Of a stretch of 64,000 bases of DNA, positions 23,069 through 32,008 are shown piece after piece. A program made the translations under genes and the position numbers. Origin of the DNA: Cutibacterium acnes (lineage in GTDB: Bacteria > Actinomycetota > Actinomycetes > Propionibacteriales > Propionibacteriaceae); NCBI RefSeq assembly GCF_003030305.1, contig NZ_CP023676.1:1054001-1118000 (forward strand). Reading direction: 5' to 3'. Position 1 is the stretch's first letter. Each line of letters starts with the position of its first letter. The notes beneath the pieces were generated by a model. The model was not told the origin of the DNA. It saw nothing but the letters and a program-made list of their open reading frames with translations, and did no database searches.

Positions 23069-24553
23069 ATGCCCAATAACACCTTGCAGCACACCGAGGC
23101 TCCGACTTATCGGGTCGTGACCTACGGGTGTCAGATGAATGTCCATGACTCCGAGCGCATCGCCGGGCTTCTCGAGGAGGCCGGCTACGTTCCCGATCCT
23201 AGAACTGACACCTTGGCGCCAGCTGATGTCGTCGTCTTCAACACCTGCGCGGTGCGAGAGAACGCTGATAATCGTCTTTACGGCACCCTCGGCCACATGG
23301 CTGCAGTAAAGTCGGCCCATCCTGGGATGCAGCTAGCTGTCGGCGGCTGCATGGCTCAGAAGGACAAGGACACCGTGGTTGCGCGAGCTCCGTGGGTTGA
23401 CGTCGTTTTTGGTACCCACAACGTTGGTTCGTTGCCGGTTCTACTTAAGAGAGCTCGCCACAATGCAACAGCTCAGGTGGAGATTGAGGAGTCTCTGGTC
23501 ACCTTTCCATCGAATTTGCCTGCCAGGCGCGATTCCGCCTACTCAGCGTGGGTGTCCATCTCGGTGGGTTGCAATAATACGTGTACTTTTTGCATCGTCC
23601 CGCAGTTGCGTGGCAAAGAAACTGACCGCCGTCCCGGCGAGATCCTGTCTGAGATCCGTGCCCTCGTTAACGAGGGAGTCCAGGAGATTACGCTACTAGG
23701 TCAAAACGTCAATTCCTATGGAGTTCAATTCGGCGATCGTGGCGCTTTTGCTAAGCTGCTTCGCGCCTGCGGAAACATCGACGGCCTAGAGAGGGTGAGG
23801 TTCACCTCGCCGCATCCGGCCGCTTTTACCGACGACGTTATCGAGGCTATGGCTGAGACTCCTAACGTCATGCCAAGCTTGCACATGCCGCTGCAGTCCG
23901 GTTCTGACGAGGTGCTGCGTCGGATGCGCCGTTCGTATCGATCCACGAAGTTCCTGGGCATCCTCGACCGGGTGCGCGAGGCCATCCCTCACGCTGCTAT
24001 TACTACTGATATCATTGTCGGTTTTCCGGGTGAAACCGACAAAGATTTCGCCGAGACGATGCGAATCGTCGAGGAGTCGAGATTCTCTGCGGCTTTCACG
24101 TTCCAATATTCCATCCGTCCTAACACTCCGGCTGGCGTCATGAAGGATCAGGTTCCAAAACCGGTCGTCCAGGAGCGCTACGAGCAACTTGTCGAGCTCG
24201 TTGACGACATTGCTTGGCAAGAGAACAAGGCCCAGGTTGGACGGGCTGTCGAGGTCATGTTTGCGCAAGGGGAGGGTCGCAAGGACGAAGCTACCCATCG
24301 CGTTACGGGCCGTGCCCGTGACAACCGCTTGGTTCACGTCAGTCTTAACCCCGGTGATGATGTGCCGCGTCCCGGTGATATCGGTGAGGTTGTTATTACG
24401 TCTGGTCACCCGCATCACTTGGTCGCTGATGGTGGCTTGGTGAATTTACGTCGTACTCGCGGGGGAGACGCGTGGCACGCCCGTCAGGGGCAGGTGCCCC
24501 AGGATACTCCTACGGTGCTCGGGCTTCCCACCGTGGGAGTGCCGAGACACTGA
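23069..24553 (+). CDS. miaB: tRNA-2-methylthio-N6-dimethylallyladenosine synthase MiaB
   Basis: 494 residues from the ATG at 23069; a GTG at 23060 is in frame but directly abuts the -10 box TAGAGT (23054-23059), so the ATG is preferred. The N-terminal MTTase domain begins [20 protein letters not shown], the radical SAM domain has [15 protein letters not shown], and a TRAM domain ends the protein. It adds a methylthio group to i6A37 of tRNAs. Its partner miaA, which makes i6A, is 470 bases downstream. Confidence 0.94.
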   Translation: MPNNTLQHTEAPTYRVVTYGCQMNVHDSERIAGLLEEAGYVPDPRTDTLAPADVVVFNTCAVRENADNRLYGTLGHMAAVKSAHPGMQLAVGGCMAQKDKDTVVARAPWVDVVFGTHNVGSLPVLLKRARHNATAQVEIEESLVTFPSNLPARRDSAYSAWVSISVGCNNTCTFCIVPQLRGKETDRRPGEILSEIRALVNEGVQEITLLGQNVNSYGVQFGDRGAFAKLLRACGNIDGLERVRFTSPHPAAFTDDVIEAMAETPNVMPSLHMPLQSGSDEVLRRMRRSYRSTKFLGILDRVREAIPHAAITTDIIVGFPGETDKDFAETMRIVEESRFSAAFTFQYSIRPNTPAGVMKDQVPKPVVQERYEQLVELVDDIAWQENKAQVGRAVEVMFAQGEGRKDEATHRVTGRARDNRLVHVSLNPGDDVPRPGDIGEVVITSGHPHHLVADGGLVNLRRTRGGDAWHARQGQVPQDTPTVLGLPTVGVPRH

Positions 24554-24601
24554 TCGATGGGTCTTACAGGTATGGCATTTTACGGACAGTGAGGAAGATA
24601 G

Positions 24602-24637
24602 ACGAGGGATGGCGCTCAATGGAGCACCACCCCTCGT
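24602..24637. terminator. Hairpin after miaB
   Basis: A 16-base arm (24602-24617) pairs with 24622-24637 at 14 of 16 positions around the loop AATG. It lies between convergent miaB and the small antitoxin-like gene. Confidence 0.7.
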
Positions 24638-24649
24638 GTTGCAGCACTT

Positions 24650-24668
24650 CCGCTCCCATCCGGAGCGG
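24650..24668. terminator. Second hairpin between convergent genes
   Basis: CCGCTCC (24650-24656), a five-base loop, then GGAGCGG (24662-24668). Confidence 0.5.
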
Positions 24669-24703
24669 GTCCCTGGGACAGACTGCGTTATGTTGTGGAC
24701 GAC

Positions 24704-24904
24704 TCAGAGGTCGCCAAGCTTGTCTTTGAGGGCGTCCTGGCCCTTGTCGATCTGATCGGAGAACTTGCCGCCGGTCTTGTCGTCGACAGTGTTGCCAGCC
24801 TTGTCGATGCCCTGCTCGACCTGATCGCTGTGCTGGCTGGCCTGATTCTTGATGTCGTCCTGGCGGTCGCTGATGGCGTCCTTGGCCTTATCGAAGAGTC
24901 CCAT
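24704..24904 (-). CDS. Rv0909/MT0933 antitoxin-like small protein
   Basis: 66 residues from the ATG at 24904, fixed by a strong AAAGGAG on the minus strand. It starts MGLFDKAKDAISDRQ and is highly charged, with repeated Asp-Lys-Gly pieces (GIDKAGNTVDDKTGG, QIDKGQDALKDKLG), probably helical. The opening and repeats match the family called antitoxin Rv0909 (MT0933). No toxin gene lies beside it, so the toxin-antitoxin role is doubtful here; many solitary homologues exist and may be general stress proteins. Confidence 0.8.
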   Translation of the reverse strand: MGLFDKAKDAISDRQDDIKNQASQHSDQVEQGIDKAGNTVDDKTGGKFSDQIDKGQDALKDKLGDL

Positions 24905-25022
24905 GTGATCTCCTTTCGGGAGTTTTCCCCCTCTCGGGGATGACTCTTGCAAGGCTACACATGGGATAGTCCACCCTTGCGAGGTTTTTCGCTCTACGCG
25001 TTGTTGTAAGGATGTCGCGACG

Positions 25023-25982
25023 GTGCGCAAAAATGAATATGTGAATTTGCCGGTCATCTGCCTCGTCGGGCCCACTGCTAGCGGAAAATCAGGGCTAGCG
25101 GTGCGAGTGTGCCGCCGCTTGTATGTCGATGAGCACCCCGCCGAAATTATTAATACTGACTCGATGGTGGTGTATCGCGGGATGGACATTGGCACTGCCA
25201 CCCCTACACTGCGCGAGCAGCGCACGGTAGTGCATCACCTGGTGTCGATTCTTGATGTGACTGTGCCCTCCTCGCTAGTACTGATGCAGACGCTGGCCCG
25301 TGATGCCGTCGAGGATTGTCTGTCGCGTGGTGTCATCCCTGTCTTGGTGGGAGGGTCTGCGCTGTACACCAAGGCCATCATTGACGAAATGTCCATCCCG
25401 CCAACTGATCCGGAAGTGAGGGCTCGGTGGCAGGAGAAGCTAGATGCCGAGGGGCCGCGAGTTCTGCATGACGAGCTTGCCCGTCGCGATCCCAAGGCGG
25501 CTGAGTCAATCTTGCCCGGCAACGGCAGGCGAATCGTTCGTGCCCTCGAAGTTATTGACCTGACAGGGTCCTTTACTGCCACGATCCCCGACGGGACCCT
25601 CCACTGGCCTAAGACGGTGCAAATGGGCTTAGAACTGTCGCGCAAAGACATAGACCAGCGTATTGCCGATCGGGTTGACCAGATGTGGGCATACGGTTTC
25701 GTCGACGAAGTGCGTTCCCTAGCTAACGTCGGTCTCCGCGAAGGGCTGACGGCGAGCCGTGCGTTGGGGTACCGCCAGGTGCTGGAATATCTGAATGGGG
25801 ACTACGACGAGGATGAGGCCCGTCGTAGGACCATCATTGGCACTCGTCGCTTCGCCCGTAAACAGCTCATGTGGTACCGCCGTGACGATCGCATTGAGTG
25901 GTTCAATGCCCTCGCCCCAGACCTTGATGACCGGGTTGTGGCGAGGGTGTTGACCGCCCTGACGACCGACGAGGAGGATTGA
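25023..25982 (+). CDS. miaA: tRNA dimethylallyltransferase MiaA
   Basis: 319 residues from GTG 25023 with AAGGA about ten bases upstream (a second GTG at 25041 is possible). The P-loop CLVGPTASGKSGLAV is at the N-terminus, followed by INTDSMVVYRGMDIGTA and the C-terminal RRFARKQLMWYRR tRNA-binding segment. It transfers a dimethylallyl group to A37 of tRNAs reading UNN codons, supplying the substrate for MiaB. dapF follows after four bases. Confidence 0.95.
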   Translation: MRKNEYVNLPVICLVGPTASGKSGLAVRVCRRLYVDEHPAEIINTDSMVVYRGMDIGTATPTLREQRTVVHHLVSILDVTVPSSLVLMQTLARDAVEDCLSRGVIPVLVGGSALYTKAIIDEMSIPPTDPEVRARWQEKLDAEGPRVLHDELARRDPKAAESILPGNGRRIVRALEVIDLTGSFTATIPDGTLHWPKTVQMGLELSRKDIDQRIADRVDQMWAYGFVDEVRSLANVGLREGLTASRALGYRQVLEYLNGDYDEDEARRRTIIGTRRFARKQLMWYRRDDRIEWFNALAPDLDDRVVARVLTALTTDEED

Positions 25983-25986
25983 CGCT

Positions 25987-26808
25987 ATGACGACCTTCTG
26001 GAAAGGACACGGCACCGGCAATGACTTCGTCATCGTCGACCAGCAGGACCCGCTGACTTCCGCGCAGGTGCGTTGGCTGTGCCATCGCCGATTCGGGATC
26101 GGGGCCGACGGTACTCTGCAAGCTCTGCGGTCCGGTGATGTTGAGGACTGGAATGGCGATCCTGACCTGTGGTTCATGGATTATCGCAACGCTGACGGCA
26201 CCATCGCTGAAATGTGTGGCAACGGTTTGCGTGTCTTCGCACGCTATCTCGTCCAGACCGGGCGCATGACGACTACTGAAGCTGACGTCGCGACGCGCGC
26301 TGGGGTGCGCCACGTTAGACTGCATGACGACGGTGATGTGTCCGTGACCATGGGAACAGTCAGGGTTGAGTCCGACGAGGTGACCATCGAGCATCAAGAT
26401 ATGTGGTGGCCGGCGTGCAAGGTTGACGTGGGCAACCCGCATGCTGTTGTTGTGACCGACCACACCACAGTCTGTGATATTAACCTTAATGACTCACCGA
26501 CTTGGCGGCCACGATCTGCATTTCCTGATGGCGTCAACGTCGAATTTGTCGAGCAGATAGACCAGCACACCGTGGCGATGCGAGTCTACGAGAGGGGCTC
26601 GGGGGAGACGATGTCTTGCGGTACGGGGACGGTGGCAGTTGCTGCAACCATGGCCACTCGCACCGGACATCGAGGACCGTGGACCGTCCAAGTTCCGGGT
26701 GGGCGAGTCGTCGTCACGCTGAGCCCTTTCGATGACGGCTACCGGGCTATCCTCACCGGTCCTGCCGTGATCCTGGCCGCTGGCAAGGTGAATCTGCCGA
26801 ATGGATGA
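25987..26808 (+). CDS. dapF: Diaminopimelate epimerase
   Basis: 273 residues. Both catalytic cysteines are present: ADGTIAEMCGNGLRVFARY near residue 76 and GSGETMSCGTGTVAVAA near residue 210. It converts LL- to meso-diaminopimelate for lysine and the peptidoglycan stem peptide. Propionibacterial walls use LL-diaminopimelate, so the meso form here may serve mainly lysine synthesis; that is inference from general knowledge of the genus. It is probably cotranscribed with miaA. Confidence 0.95.
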   Translation: MTTFWKGHGTGNDFVIVDQQDPLTSAQVRWLCHRRFGIGADGTLQALRSGDVEDWNGDPDLWFMDYRNADGTIAEMCGNGLRVFARYLVQTGRMTTTEADVATRAGVRHVRLHDDGDVSVTMGTVRVESDEVTIEHQDMWWPACKVDVGNPHAVVVTDHTTVCDINLNDSPTWRPRSAFPDGVNVEFVEQIDQHTVAMRVYERGSGETMSCGTGTVAVAATMATRTGHRGPWTVQVPGGRVVVTLSPFDDGYRAILTGPAVILAAGKVNLPNG

Positions 26809-26849
26809 GAGGGCGAACACGCTCTTGTCAACCTGTCGGAACGTCCTCC

Positions 26850-26855
26850 TACACT
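26850..26855 (+). promoter_or_regulatory. -10 box of hflX (leaderless)
   Basis: TACACT with seven bases to the ATG at 26863 and no ribosome binding site. Confidence 0.55.
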
Positions 26856-26862
26856 TAGCGCG

Positions 26863-28344
26863 ATGGCATTGGGGCGTGAGGATGGGTACCGGGTGAGCGA
26901 GATCGAACAAATCGATAACGAGCGCGAAGACGCGCTGAAGAACAACAACGGTTTTAGCGAGGATCAGAGTGACTACGACGGTGACCAATTTGATCTGGAT
27001 GCACGCCTATCGCTGACACGCGTGCCAGGTATGTCAACTGATCTGTCGGATATTTCCGAGGTTGAGTACCGTCAACTGAGGCTGGAACGAGTGGTGCTGT
27101 GTTCGGTGTGGACTCAGGGAACTGCCGCAGACGCCGAGAACACTATGGCGGAGCTGAAAGCCCTTGCTGAAACGGCGGGATCTCAGGTACTCGAAGCTGT
27201 CATGCAACATCGGACTACCCCGGATCCGGCGACGTACATTGGTTCGGGCAAGGTGGCAGAGCTTGCCGAGGTGGTGCGGGCGACTGGCGCCGATACTGTC
27301 ATTTGTGATGGTGAACTTGACGCCGCTCAGTTGCGCAACCTCGAGGATCGGGTCAAGGTCAAAGTTGTGGACCGGACGGCCCTGATTCTCGACATATTCG
27401 CTCAACATGCGCGCAGCGTTGAGGGTCGTACTCAGGTGGAGCTGGCCCAGCTTAATTATCTCAAGCAGAGATTGCGTGGTTGGGGCGGCAATCTCTCGCG
27501 TCAGACTGGTGGACGAGCCGCCGGAGGTGCTGGTATCGGTGGTCGTGGTCCCGGTGAGACCCGTATCGAGACTGACCGTCGACGTATTAGCCATCGGATT
27601 GCGGTGTTGCGTCGTCGTCTCACGCACATCGAGTCCACCCGTGCCTCCAAACGGGCCGATCGCATCCGAAACAAGGTGCCATCAGTGGCCATCGTCGGGT
27701 ACACCAACGCTGGTAAGTCTTCCTTGCTCAACAGGCTTACCCGCGCCGGGGTACTCGTCGAGAATGCTCTGTTTGCAACCCTTGACCCCACGACTCGACG
27801 CGCCACCACCTCCGACGGTCGGGTCTACACCCTCACTGACACGGTGGGATTTGTTCGACACTTGCCGCACGACCTCGTCGAGGCCTTTGCATCTACTCTG
27901 GAGGAAACGGCGATGGCCGATGTGCTCCTCCACGTTGTGGATGCAGATGATCCAGATCCACTCGGCCAGGTCGACGCAGTACGCGGGGTGCTGTCGGGGA
28001 TTGGGGCCAGTAATATTCCTGAGATTCTCGTCCTTAACAAGATTGATCGTCTTAGCGATGAAACCATCTTGACCTTGCGCTCTACCTTCCCGGGGGCTTA
28101 CTTAGTCTCTGCTCATACAGGTGAAGGAATCGATAAGCTTGTCGAGGCCATCGAGGCCGGACTTCCCATACCTTCCCAGCGCGTCGACGTCGTTATTCCT
28201 TATGCGCGTGGGGATCTTATGGACAAGATTCACCACAACGGAACTATCGGATTCATTGATCACACTGCTGATGGCATTCATGTCGTCGCTCACCTTCACC
28301 CTGCTCTAGCGGCCGAGGTCGAAGAGGCTTGTGATGGGGTCTGA
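26863..28344 (+). CDS. hflX: Ribosome-associated GTPase HflX
   Basis: 493 residues. The N-terminal HflX domain contains LNYLKQRLRGWGGNLSRQTGG and GGIGGRGPGETRIE-type glycine-rich motif (GAGIGGRGPGETRIETDRRRI), and the G domain has the P-loop GYTNAGKSSLLNRL near residue 284, DTVGFVRHLPHDL and NKID. HflX splits stalled or hibernating ribosomes. The start at ATG 26863 is supported by the -10 box seven bases before it. Its 3' end overlaps the next gene by 14 bases. Confidence 0.93.
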   Translation: MALGREDGYRVSEIEQIDNEREDALKNNNGFSEDQSDYDGDQFDLDARLSLTRVPGMSTDLSDISEVEYRQLRLERVVLCSVWTQGTAADAENTMAELKALAETAGSQVLEAVMQHRTTPDPATYIGSGKVAELAEVVRATGADTVICDGELDAAQLRNLEDRVKVKVVDRTALILDIFAQHARSVEGRTQVELAQLNYLKQRLRGWGGNLSRQTGGRAAGGAGIGGRGPGETRIETDRRRISHRIAVLRRRLTHIESTRASKRADRIRNKVPSVAIVGYTNAGKSSLLNRLTRAGVLVENALFATLDPTTRRATTSDGRVYTLTDTVGFVRHLPHDLVEAFASTLEETAMADVLLHVVDADDPDPLGQVDAVRGVLSGIGASNIPEILVLNKIDRLSDETILTLRSTFPGAYLVSAHTGEGIDKLVEAIEAGLPIPSQRVDVVIPYARGDLMDKIHHNGTIGFIDHTADGIHVVAHLHPALAAEVEEACDGV

Positions 28345-30382
28345 GCCGGCAGACGTCAGTCAGATGTGTCGTGACCTGCTCAGCACTGCCGTCTCTGAGA
28401 TGGGTGGTCAAGAGAGGCCGGGCCAAGTCGCGATGGCTAAAGCTGTCGACCAAGCTATGCGCGACAAGCTGCACTTGTTGGTCCAGGCCGGCACAGGAAC
28501 GGGAAAGTCCCTCGGGTACTTGGCTCCGGCCCTGGTCTATTGCGTCGAAAAAGGGGCACAAGTCATCGTCGCTACCGCTACGCTTGCCTTGCAGGCTCAG
28601 CTTGCCCACAAGGATATTCCGACCATCCTTGACGCATCTGAGAAGGTTTTGTCTCGTAGGCCGAGGGTGGCAGTCCTCAAAGGACGGAACAACCATATTT
28701 GCCTGCACAAGGTGCGGGGTGGTTCAACCCGCACCAAGGGACAGGATGCCCTCGTCCCCGGCGCAGATCTCGTTGTCGCCGCCGACGACGGTCGGGAGGT
28801 CGAAGCAGCTCCGGAATCTACGCTGGGCGCCGAGGTTGTCATGTTGCGGGAATGGGCCGAAAAACAGGTTGAGGAATCTGGACTGGGTGATCGCGACGAT
28901 GCTCCTGCCCATACTCCGCTCGCATGGACTCAGGTGAGCGTGCCAGCCAATGAGTGTCTTGGGGTTCAGCGGTGCCCATTTGGCAGTGAGTGCCTCTCGG
29001 AGGCTGCGCGGGAGCAGGCCCGAAATGCTGACCTGGTGGTCACCAATCACGCGATGCTCGCGATCGATGCTCTCAATGGCGGACGCGTCCTACCGGAGCA
29101 TGACACGGTCATTATCGACGAAGCCCATGAGTTGGTAAACCGGTTTACCAGGGCCGCTTCGAAGGACCTCTCTCCAGCTATCGTGACGACGACGGCGAAG
29201 CGGGCTATGACGTGGCTCGATGACGACGTGGGCGCCGACCTGTTGAATCAGGCTGATTCCATGGACCATGCCCTGGAGGCCACCGTCCCAGGTCGGGTCA
29301 CCACGCCGGACGCCCAAGTCATCCAGACCTGTGCCGTGTTGCGTGACCCTGCTCGCGTGGCAGTCAGCCAGCTGGGCCGAAATGACGAGGACTCTAGGGA
29401 ACCAGTCGATGCGGAGAGAGTACAGGCTCAAGCCGCGATGCGGGAGGTTTTCGAGACCGCCGAACGCATGGTGAGGCTGGCCGCCGCCGACGTGGTGTGG
29501 GTCTCTGAGTCTGAGAAGGGATACCGCAGCATTCACGTCGCTCCGCTGAGTGTTGGCGGCTTGCTACGAGAGAATTTCTTTGCTCAGTCCACGACGATAT
29601 TAACCTCGGCGACCTTATGCATCGGTGGTAATTTTCTCGCGATAGCGCGCGATGTCGGACTGTCCCCGCTCGAGCAAATTGAGGGAGACGCTCCGGAAAT
29701 CCTCGAGACTCAGATGGGATGGCGGGGAGTTGATGTTGGTTCACCTTTCGACTACTCAAAGCAAGGAATTCTTTATGTCGGTAGGTCGTTGCCCCGCCCG
29801 GGGCGCGACGGTATTGCACCTGAGGTTCTTGATGATCTTGCTGAGCTCGTGTGGGCAGCCGGTGGGAGGACTTTAGGACTGTTTTCTTCCCAGCGCAATG
29901 CTATAGCTGCTGCTGAGCACATGCGCAGTGCTATGCCTGATATTCCGGTCCTGTGCCAGGGAGAAGGGCACCTGGCTGATCTCACTCGGCGATTCGCGGC
30001 TGATCCGCGTACTTGTCTATTTGGAACTGTGTCGCTGTGGCAGGGGGTCGATATTCCTGGCGACACTTGCCGTCTGGTTGTTATTGATCGGATTCCGTTT
30101 CCACGTCCTGATGACCCGCTCATGGCAGCCCGGAGTAAGGCTGTTGAGGACGCTGGTGGCAATGGATTTATGACGGTGTCGGCTGGCCATGCCGCGCTCT
30201 TGTTGGCCCAGGGGGCTGGTCGTCTCATCCGTCGTGCTGACGATCGCGGGGTGGTCGCCGTTCTCGACCCACGGCTGGTGACTGCTAGGTACGGCAATTT
30301 TCTGCGGGCGTCGATGCCGCCCTTTTGGACTACGACCGATCGAGAGATGGCTGTTGGGGCGTTGCGAAGACTGGGGGAATAA
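28331..30382 (+). CDS. dinG: DinG/YoaA-type iron-sulfur DNA helicase
   Basis: 683 residues of the XPD-like superfamily 2. Walker A is GTGTGKSLGYLAPAL at about residue 57, the DEAH box is in VIIDEAHELV near residue 262, and four cysteines between them (HICLH, ECLG, RCPF, ECLS) can hold a 4Fe-4S cluster. The C-terminal motifs GLFSSQRNAI and VSLWQGVDIPGD complete the helicase core. It unwinds damaged or R-loop DNA 5' to 3'. The start is GTG 28331 or the next codon ATG 28334, inside the end of hflX. Confidence 0.9.
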   Translation: MMGSEPADVSQMCRDLLSTAVSEMGGQERPGQVAMAKAVDQAMRDKLHLLVQAGTGTGKSLGYLAPALVYCVEKGAQVIVATATLALQAQLAHKDIPTILDASEKVLSRRPRVAVLKGRNNHICLHKVRGGSTRTKGQDALVPGADLVVAADDGREVEAAPESTLGAEVVMLREWAEKQVEESGLGDRDDAPAHTPLAWTQVSVPANECLGVQRCPFGSECLSEAAREQARNADLVVTNHAMLAIDALNGGRVLPEHDTVIIDEAHELVNRFTRAASKDLSPAIVTTTAKRAMTWLDDDVGADLLNQADSMDHALEATVPGRVTTPDAQVIQTCAVLRDPARVAVSQLGRNDEDSREPVDAERVQAQAAMREVFETAERMVRLAAADVVWVSESEKGYRSIHVAPLSVGGLLRENFFAQSTTILTSATLCIGGNFLAIARDVGLSPLEQIEGDAPEILETQMGWRGVDVGSPFDYSKQGILYVGRSLPRPGRDGIAPEVLDDLAELVWAAGGRTLGLFSSQRNAIAAAEHMRSAMPDIPVLCQGEGHLADLTRRFAADPRTCLFGTVSLWQGVDIPGDTCRLVVIDRIPFPRPDDPLMAARSKAVEDAGGNGFMTVSAGHAALLLAQGAGRLIRRADDRGVVAVLDPRLVTARYGNFLRASMPPFWTTTDREMAVGALRRLGE

Positions 30383-30491
30383 TGATGAAGTTCTTGACCC
30401 GGACCCGGTATTTTCGTCGTGATCGATTTCGGCCGAGGCACACCAAGGATAGGGGAGAGAGCCCTGCGGCTAAGTGGTTTATTGGGCCGCT

Positions 30492-31166
30492 TTAGAGTCG
30501 TCTCAGCAAGGACACAGCCTGACCCAGCAGAGAAGCATCATCGAGATTGATTGGTGAGTGGGTAGGGTTGGATGCCAACAGCCATCGCCGTCCCGAGACG
30601 TTGGATAAAGTGCGAACGACGGTCGTTCCGCCCGCTGTGGCTGCTACGAGGTATGTCTCAGGTGGATCGTCGGGCAGATCGCTTACCGATATACGTCGCA
30701 CCACTACAAGATCTCCGGAGTGGATATCGGGAGACATTCCGTCGTCGCGGACGATGATCACTGCGTGCTCGCCGTGACTTAGAAGCTGAGGTGGCACCGC
30801 GATGACGGTTTCATCGTGTTCTTCGTTACTCGGATTGAGGAGTTTGACTTGAAAGGCTTGCGGTCCGTGCGGATCGCTGGACTCGACGGTTTCTTCGACC
30901 ACCTCGAGGGTGCCATTGGTTCGACGTAGCAGCCCTAGATCGATGAGGGACGAAATACGCCGCTGGACTGTTGATGTGCTCGCAGCTCCTGTCATCTCAG
31001 CAAGGGCGCGAACTGTTGGGGCTTTGCCGTCGCGACGCAGCCCTTCCTTGACGGCTGCCAAGACTTCGCGTTCCTTGGCAGAGGGCTCACGGGTATTCGT
31101 GAACGGAACAGCCGACGAGACGGCGGCCGGGTCCGAGGTATCGGTTCCGGGCGTATCGGTGATCAT
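30492..31166 (-). CDS. lexA: LexA family repressor with apparently dead self-cleavage domain
   Basis: 224 residues from the ATG at 31166, chosen because TACCGT ends seven bases before it; a GTG at 31175 overlaps that box. The N-terminal winged helix (SAKEREVLAAVKEG ... APTVRALAEMTGAASTSTVQRRISSL) is clearly LexA. The C-terminal part keeps the S24 fold (SGDLVVVRR ... WLLASNPTHSPI ... LGQAVSLLRRL). However, the Ala-Gly cleavage site is not visible, the GDSM serine position reads DGM, and the lysine of the TVK motif reads TVV. It would still bind DNA but probably does not self-cleave. The position next to nrdR matches mycobacterial lexA. Confidence 0.82.
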   Translation of the reverse strand: MITDTPGTDTSDPAAVSSAVPFTNTREPSAKEREVLAAVKEGLRRDGKAPTVRALAEMTGAASTSTVQRRISSLIDLGLLRRTNGTLEVVEETVESSDPHGPQAFQVKLLNPSNEEHDETVIAVPPQLLSHGEHAVIIVRDDGMSPDIHSGDLVVVRRISVSDLPDDPPETYLVAATAGGTTVVRTLSNVSGRRWLLASNPTHSPINLDDASLLGQAVSLLRRL

Positions 31167-31173
31167 GGCAGTC

Positions 31174-31179
31174 ACGGTA
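31174..31179 (-). promoter_or_regulatory. -10 box of lexA (leaderless)
   Basis: Minus-strand TACCGT, seven bases from the ATG at 31166. Confidence 0.5.
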
Positions 31180-31305
31180 TAGGGCAGCTACGACAGTTTC
31201 CCCATCAGTGGCGTTTTGGCTCCGTGCGAGGAGTGTGGGGGCAAAAACTGGGCACCTAATCCGCTCTGACTAGGTTGTTCTCCTCGTGTTCCATGGTTAT
31301 GACGG

Positions 31306-31321
31306 CGAACTTGTCGGTTCG
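31306..31321. promoter_or_regulatory. SOS-box-like inverted repeat
   Basis: CGAAC, six bases, then GTTCG, in the divergent region between lexA and the membrane protein gene. The known actinobacterial box has the same arms with a four-base spacer, so this is a variant at best. Confidence 0.35.
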
Positions 31322-31368
31322 GGGGAATGTCATTGATGACACCGGCGGACCTTTGGCCGCCGGACCCT

Positions 31369-31388
31369 CCCCGGGATATCTCCCGGGG
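31369..31388 (+). other. Hairpin in the leader of the 116-residue membrane protein
   Basis: CCCCGGG (31369-31375), a six-base loop, then CCCGGGG (31382-31388), 45 bases before the start codon. It could attenuate transcription. Confidence 0.35.
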
Positions 31389-31433
31389 CCGCTGACGGGA
31401 GCGGATGGCTCTCGTCGACAGAGAGGTGATCCG

Positions 31434-31784
31434 ATGAGTGCTCAGACGTACGAGTGGTATATCGAGACGACGTCCAGTCGCCGAGGTGACCTGGTCGTCG
31501 GACCGTGGCAGGATGAGTTGGCCGAACCGGTGGTCGTTATCGATCGACGGGAATTGATGGCGGGACGCCCTAGCGCTACTGCGCGCCGTAAGTCCCTTCA
31601 CAACCGGTTCTGGGATGCTGCTGTGCTGGCAACTATCGCTGTCATGATCGTCGGGGTGATTCTCGCCCTAGGGCGCATCGGCCAGATGTGGCAAGGGGAT
31701 CCTGCCAGTGGGCATGAGGATCATATGGGCGTTGTCCAGGTTGACGCGCATCAACCTGGGGCACCCTCCGATGCCAGATCCTGA
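31434..31784 (+). CDS. Small single-pass membrane protein at the divS/chiZ position
   Basis: 116 residues from the ATG at 31434 behind GAGAGGTGA (31421-31429). About 60 polar residues are followed by one membrane helix (VLATIAVMIVGVILALG, near residues 65-83) and a 30-residue polar tail. It is divergent from lexA, exactly where corynebacteria and mycobacteria carry the SOS cell-division suppressors DivS and Rv2719c. Those have a LysM domain after the helix; none is seen here. It may be a shortened DivS-like protein or unrelated. No sequence motif proves function. Confidence 0.7.
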   Translation: MSAQTYEWYIETTSSRRGDLVVGPWQDELAEPVVVIDRRELMAGRPSATARRKSLHNRFWDAAVLATIAVMIVGVILALGRIGQMWQGDPASGHEDHMGVVQVDAHQPGAPSDARS

Positions 31785-31877
31785 CGAGGGGCCGGTCGCA
31801 GGGGCGTTCGTCTTCGGCGTGTCGCGCGTGGCGACTTGACGCACGGTCCAGCATCGTCCTCGAAAAATCATCCTTGA

Positions 31878-31893
31878 ATACCAGATGTTGTGG
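31878..31893. promoter_or_regulatory. NrdR box 1
   Basis: ATACCAGATGTTGTGG matches the NrdR consensus acaCwAtATaTwGTgt at most conserved positions. Its start is exactly 31 bases from that of box 2, the usual three-turn spacing of paired NrdR boxes. Confidence 0.7.
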
Positions 31894-31908
31894 CAGGTAG
31901 TTTCATGA

Positions 31909-31924
31909 TCCCTATAAGTTGTGT
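31909..31924. promoter_or_regulatory. NrdR box 2
   Basis: TCCCTATAAGTTGTGT matches the NrdR consensus. It lies 85 bases upstream of nrdR and pairs with box 1. Confidence 0.7.
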
Positions 31925-32008
31925 TTTTGGCCCCAGTTAGGAGTAGTCTTCCAGAGCGACGGTAAGCCAGCTGTTCGGAACCTCGTGAGGTTGGGGAAGG
32001 AGGCGATG

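Noticed and set aside
24704-24904. Toxin-antitoxin pair at the Rv0909-like gene
   Set aside because: No toxin-like gene adjoins it on either side.
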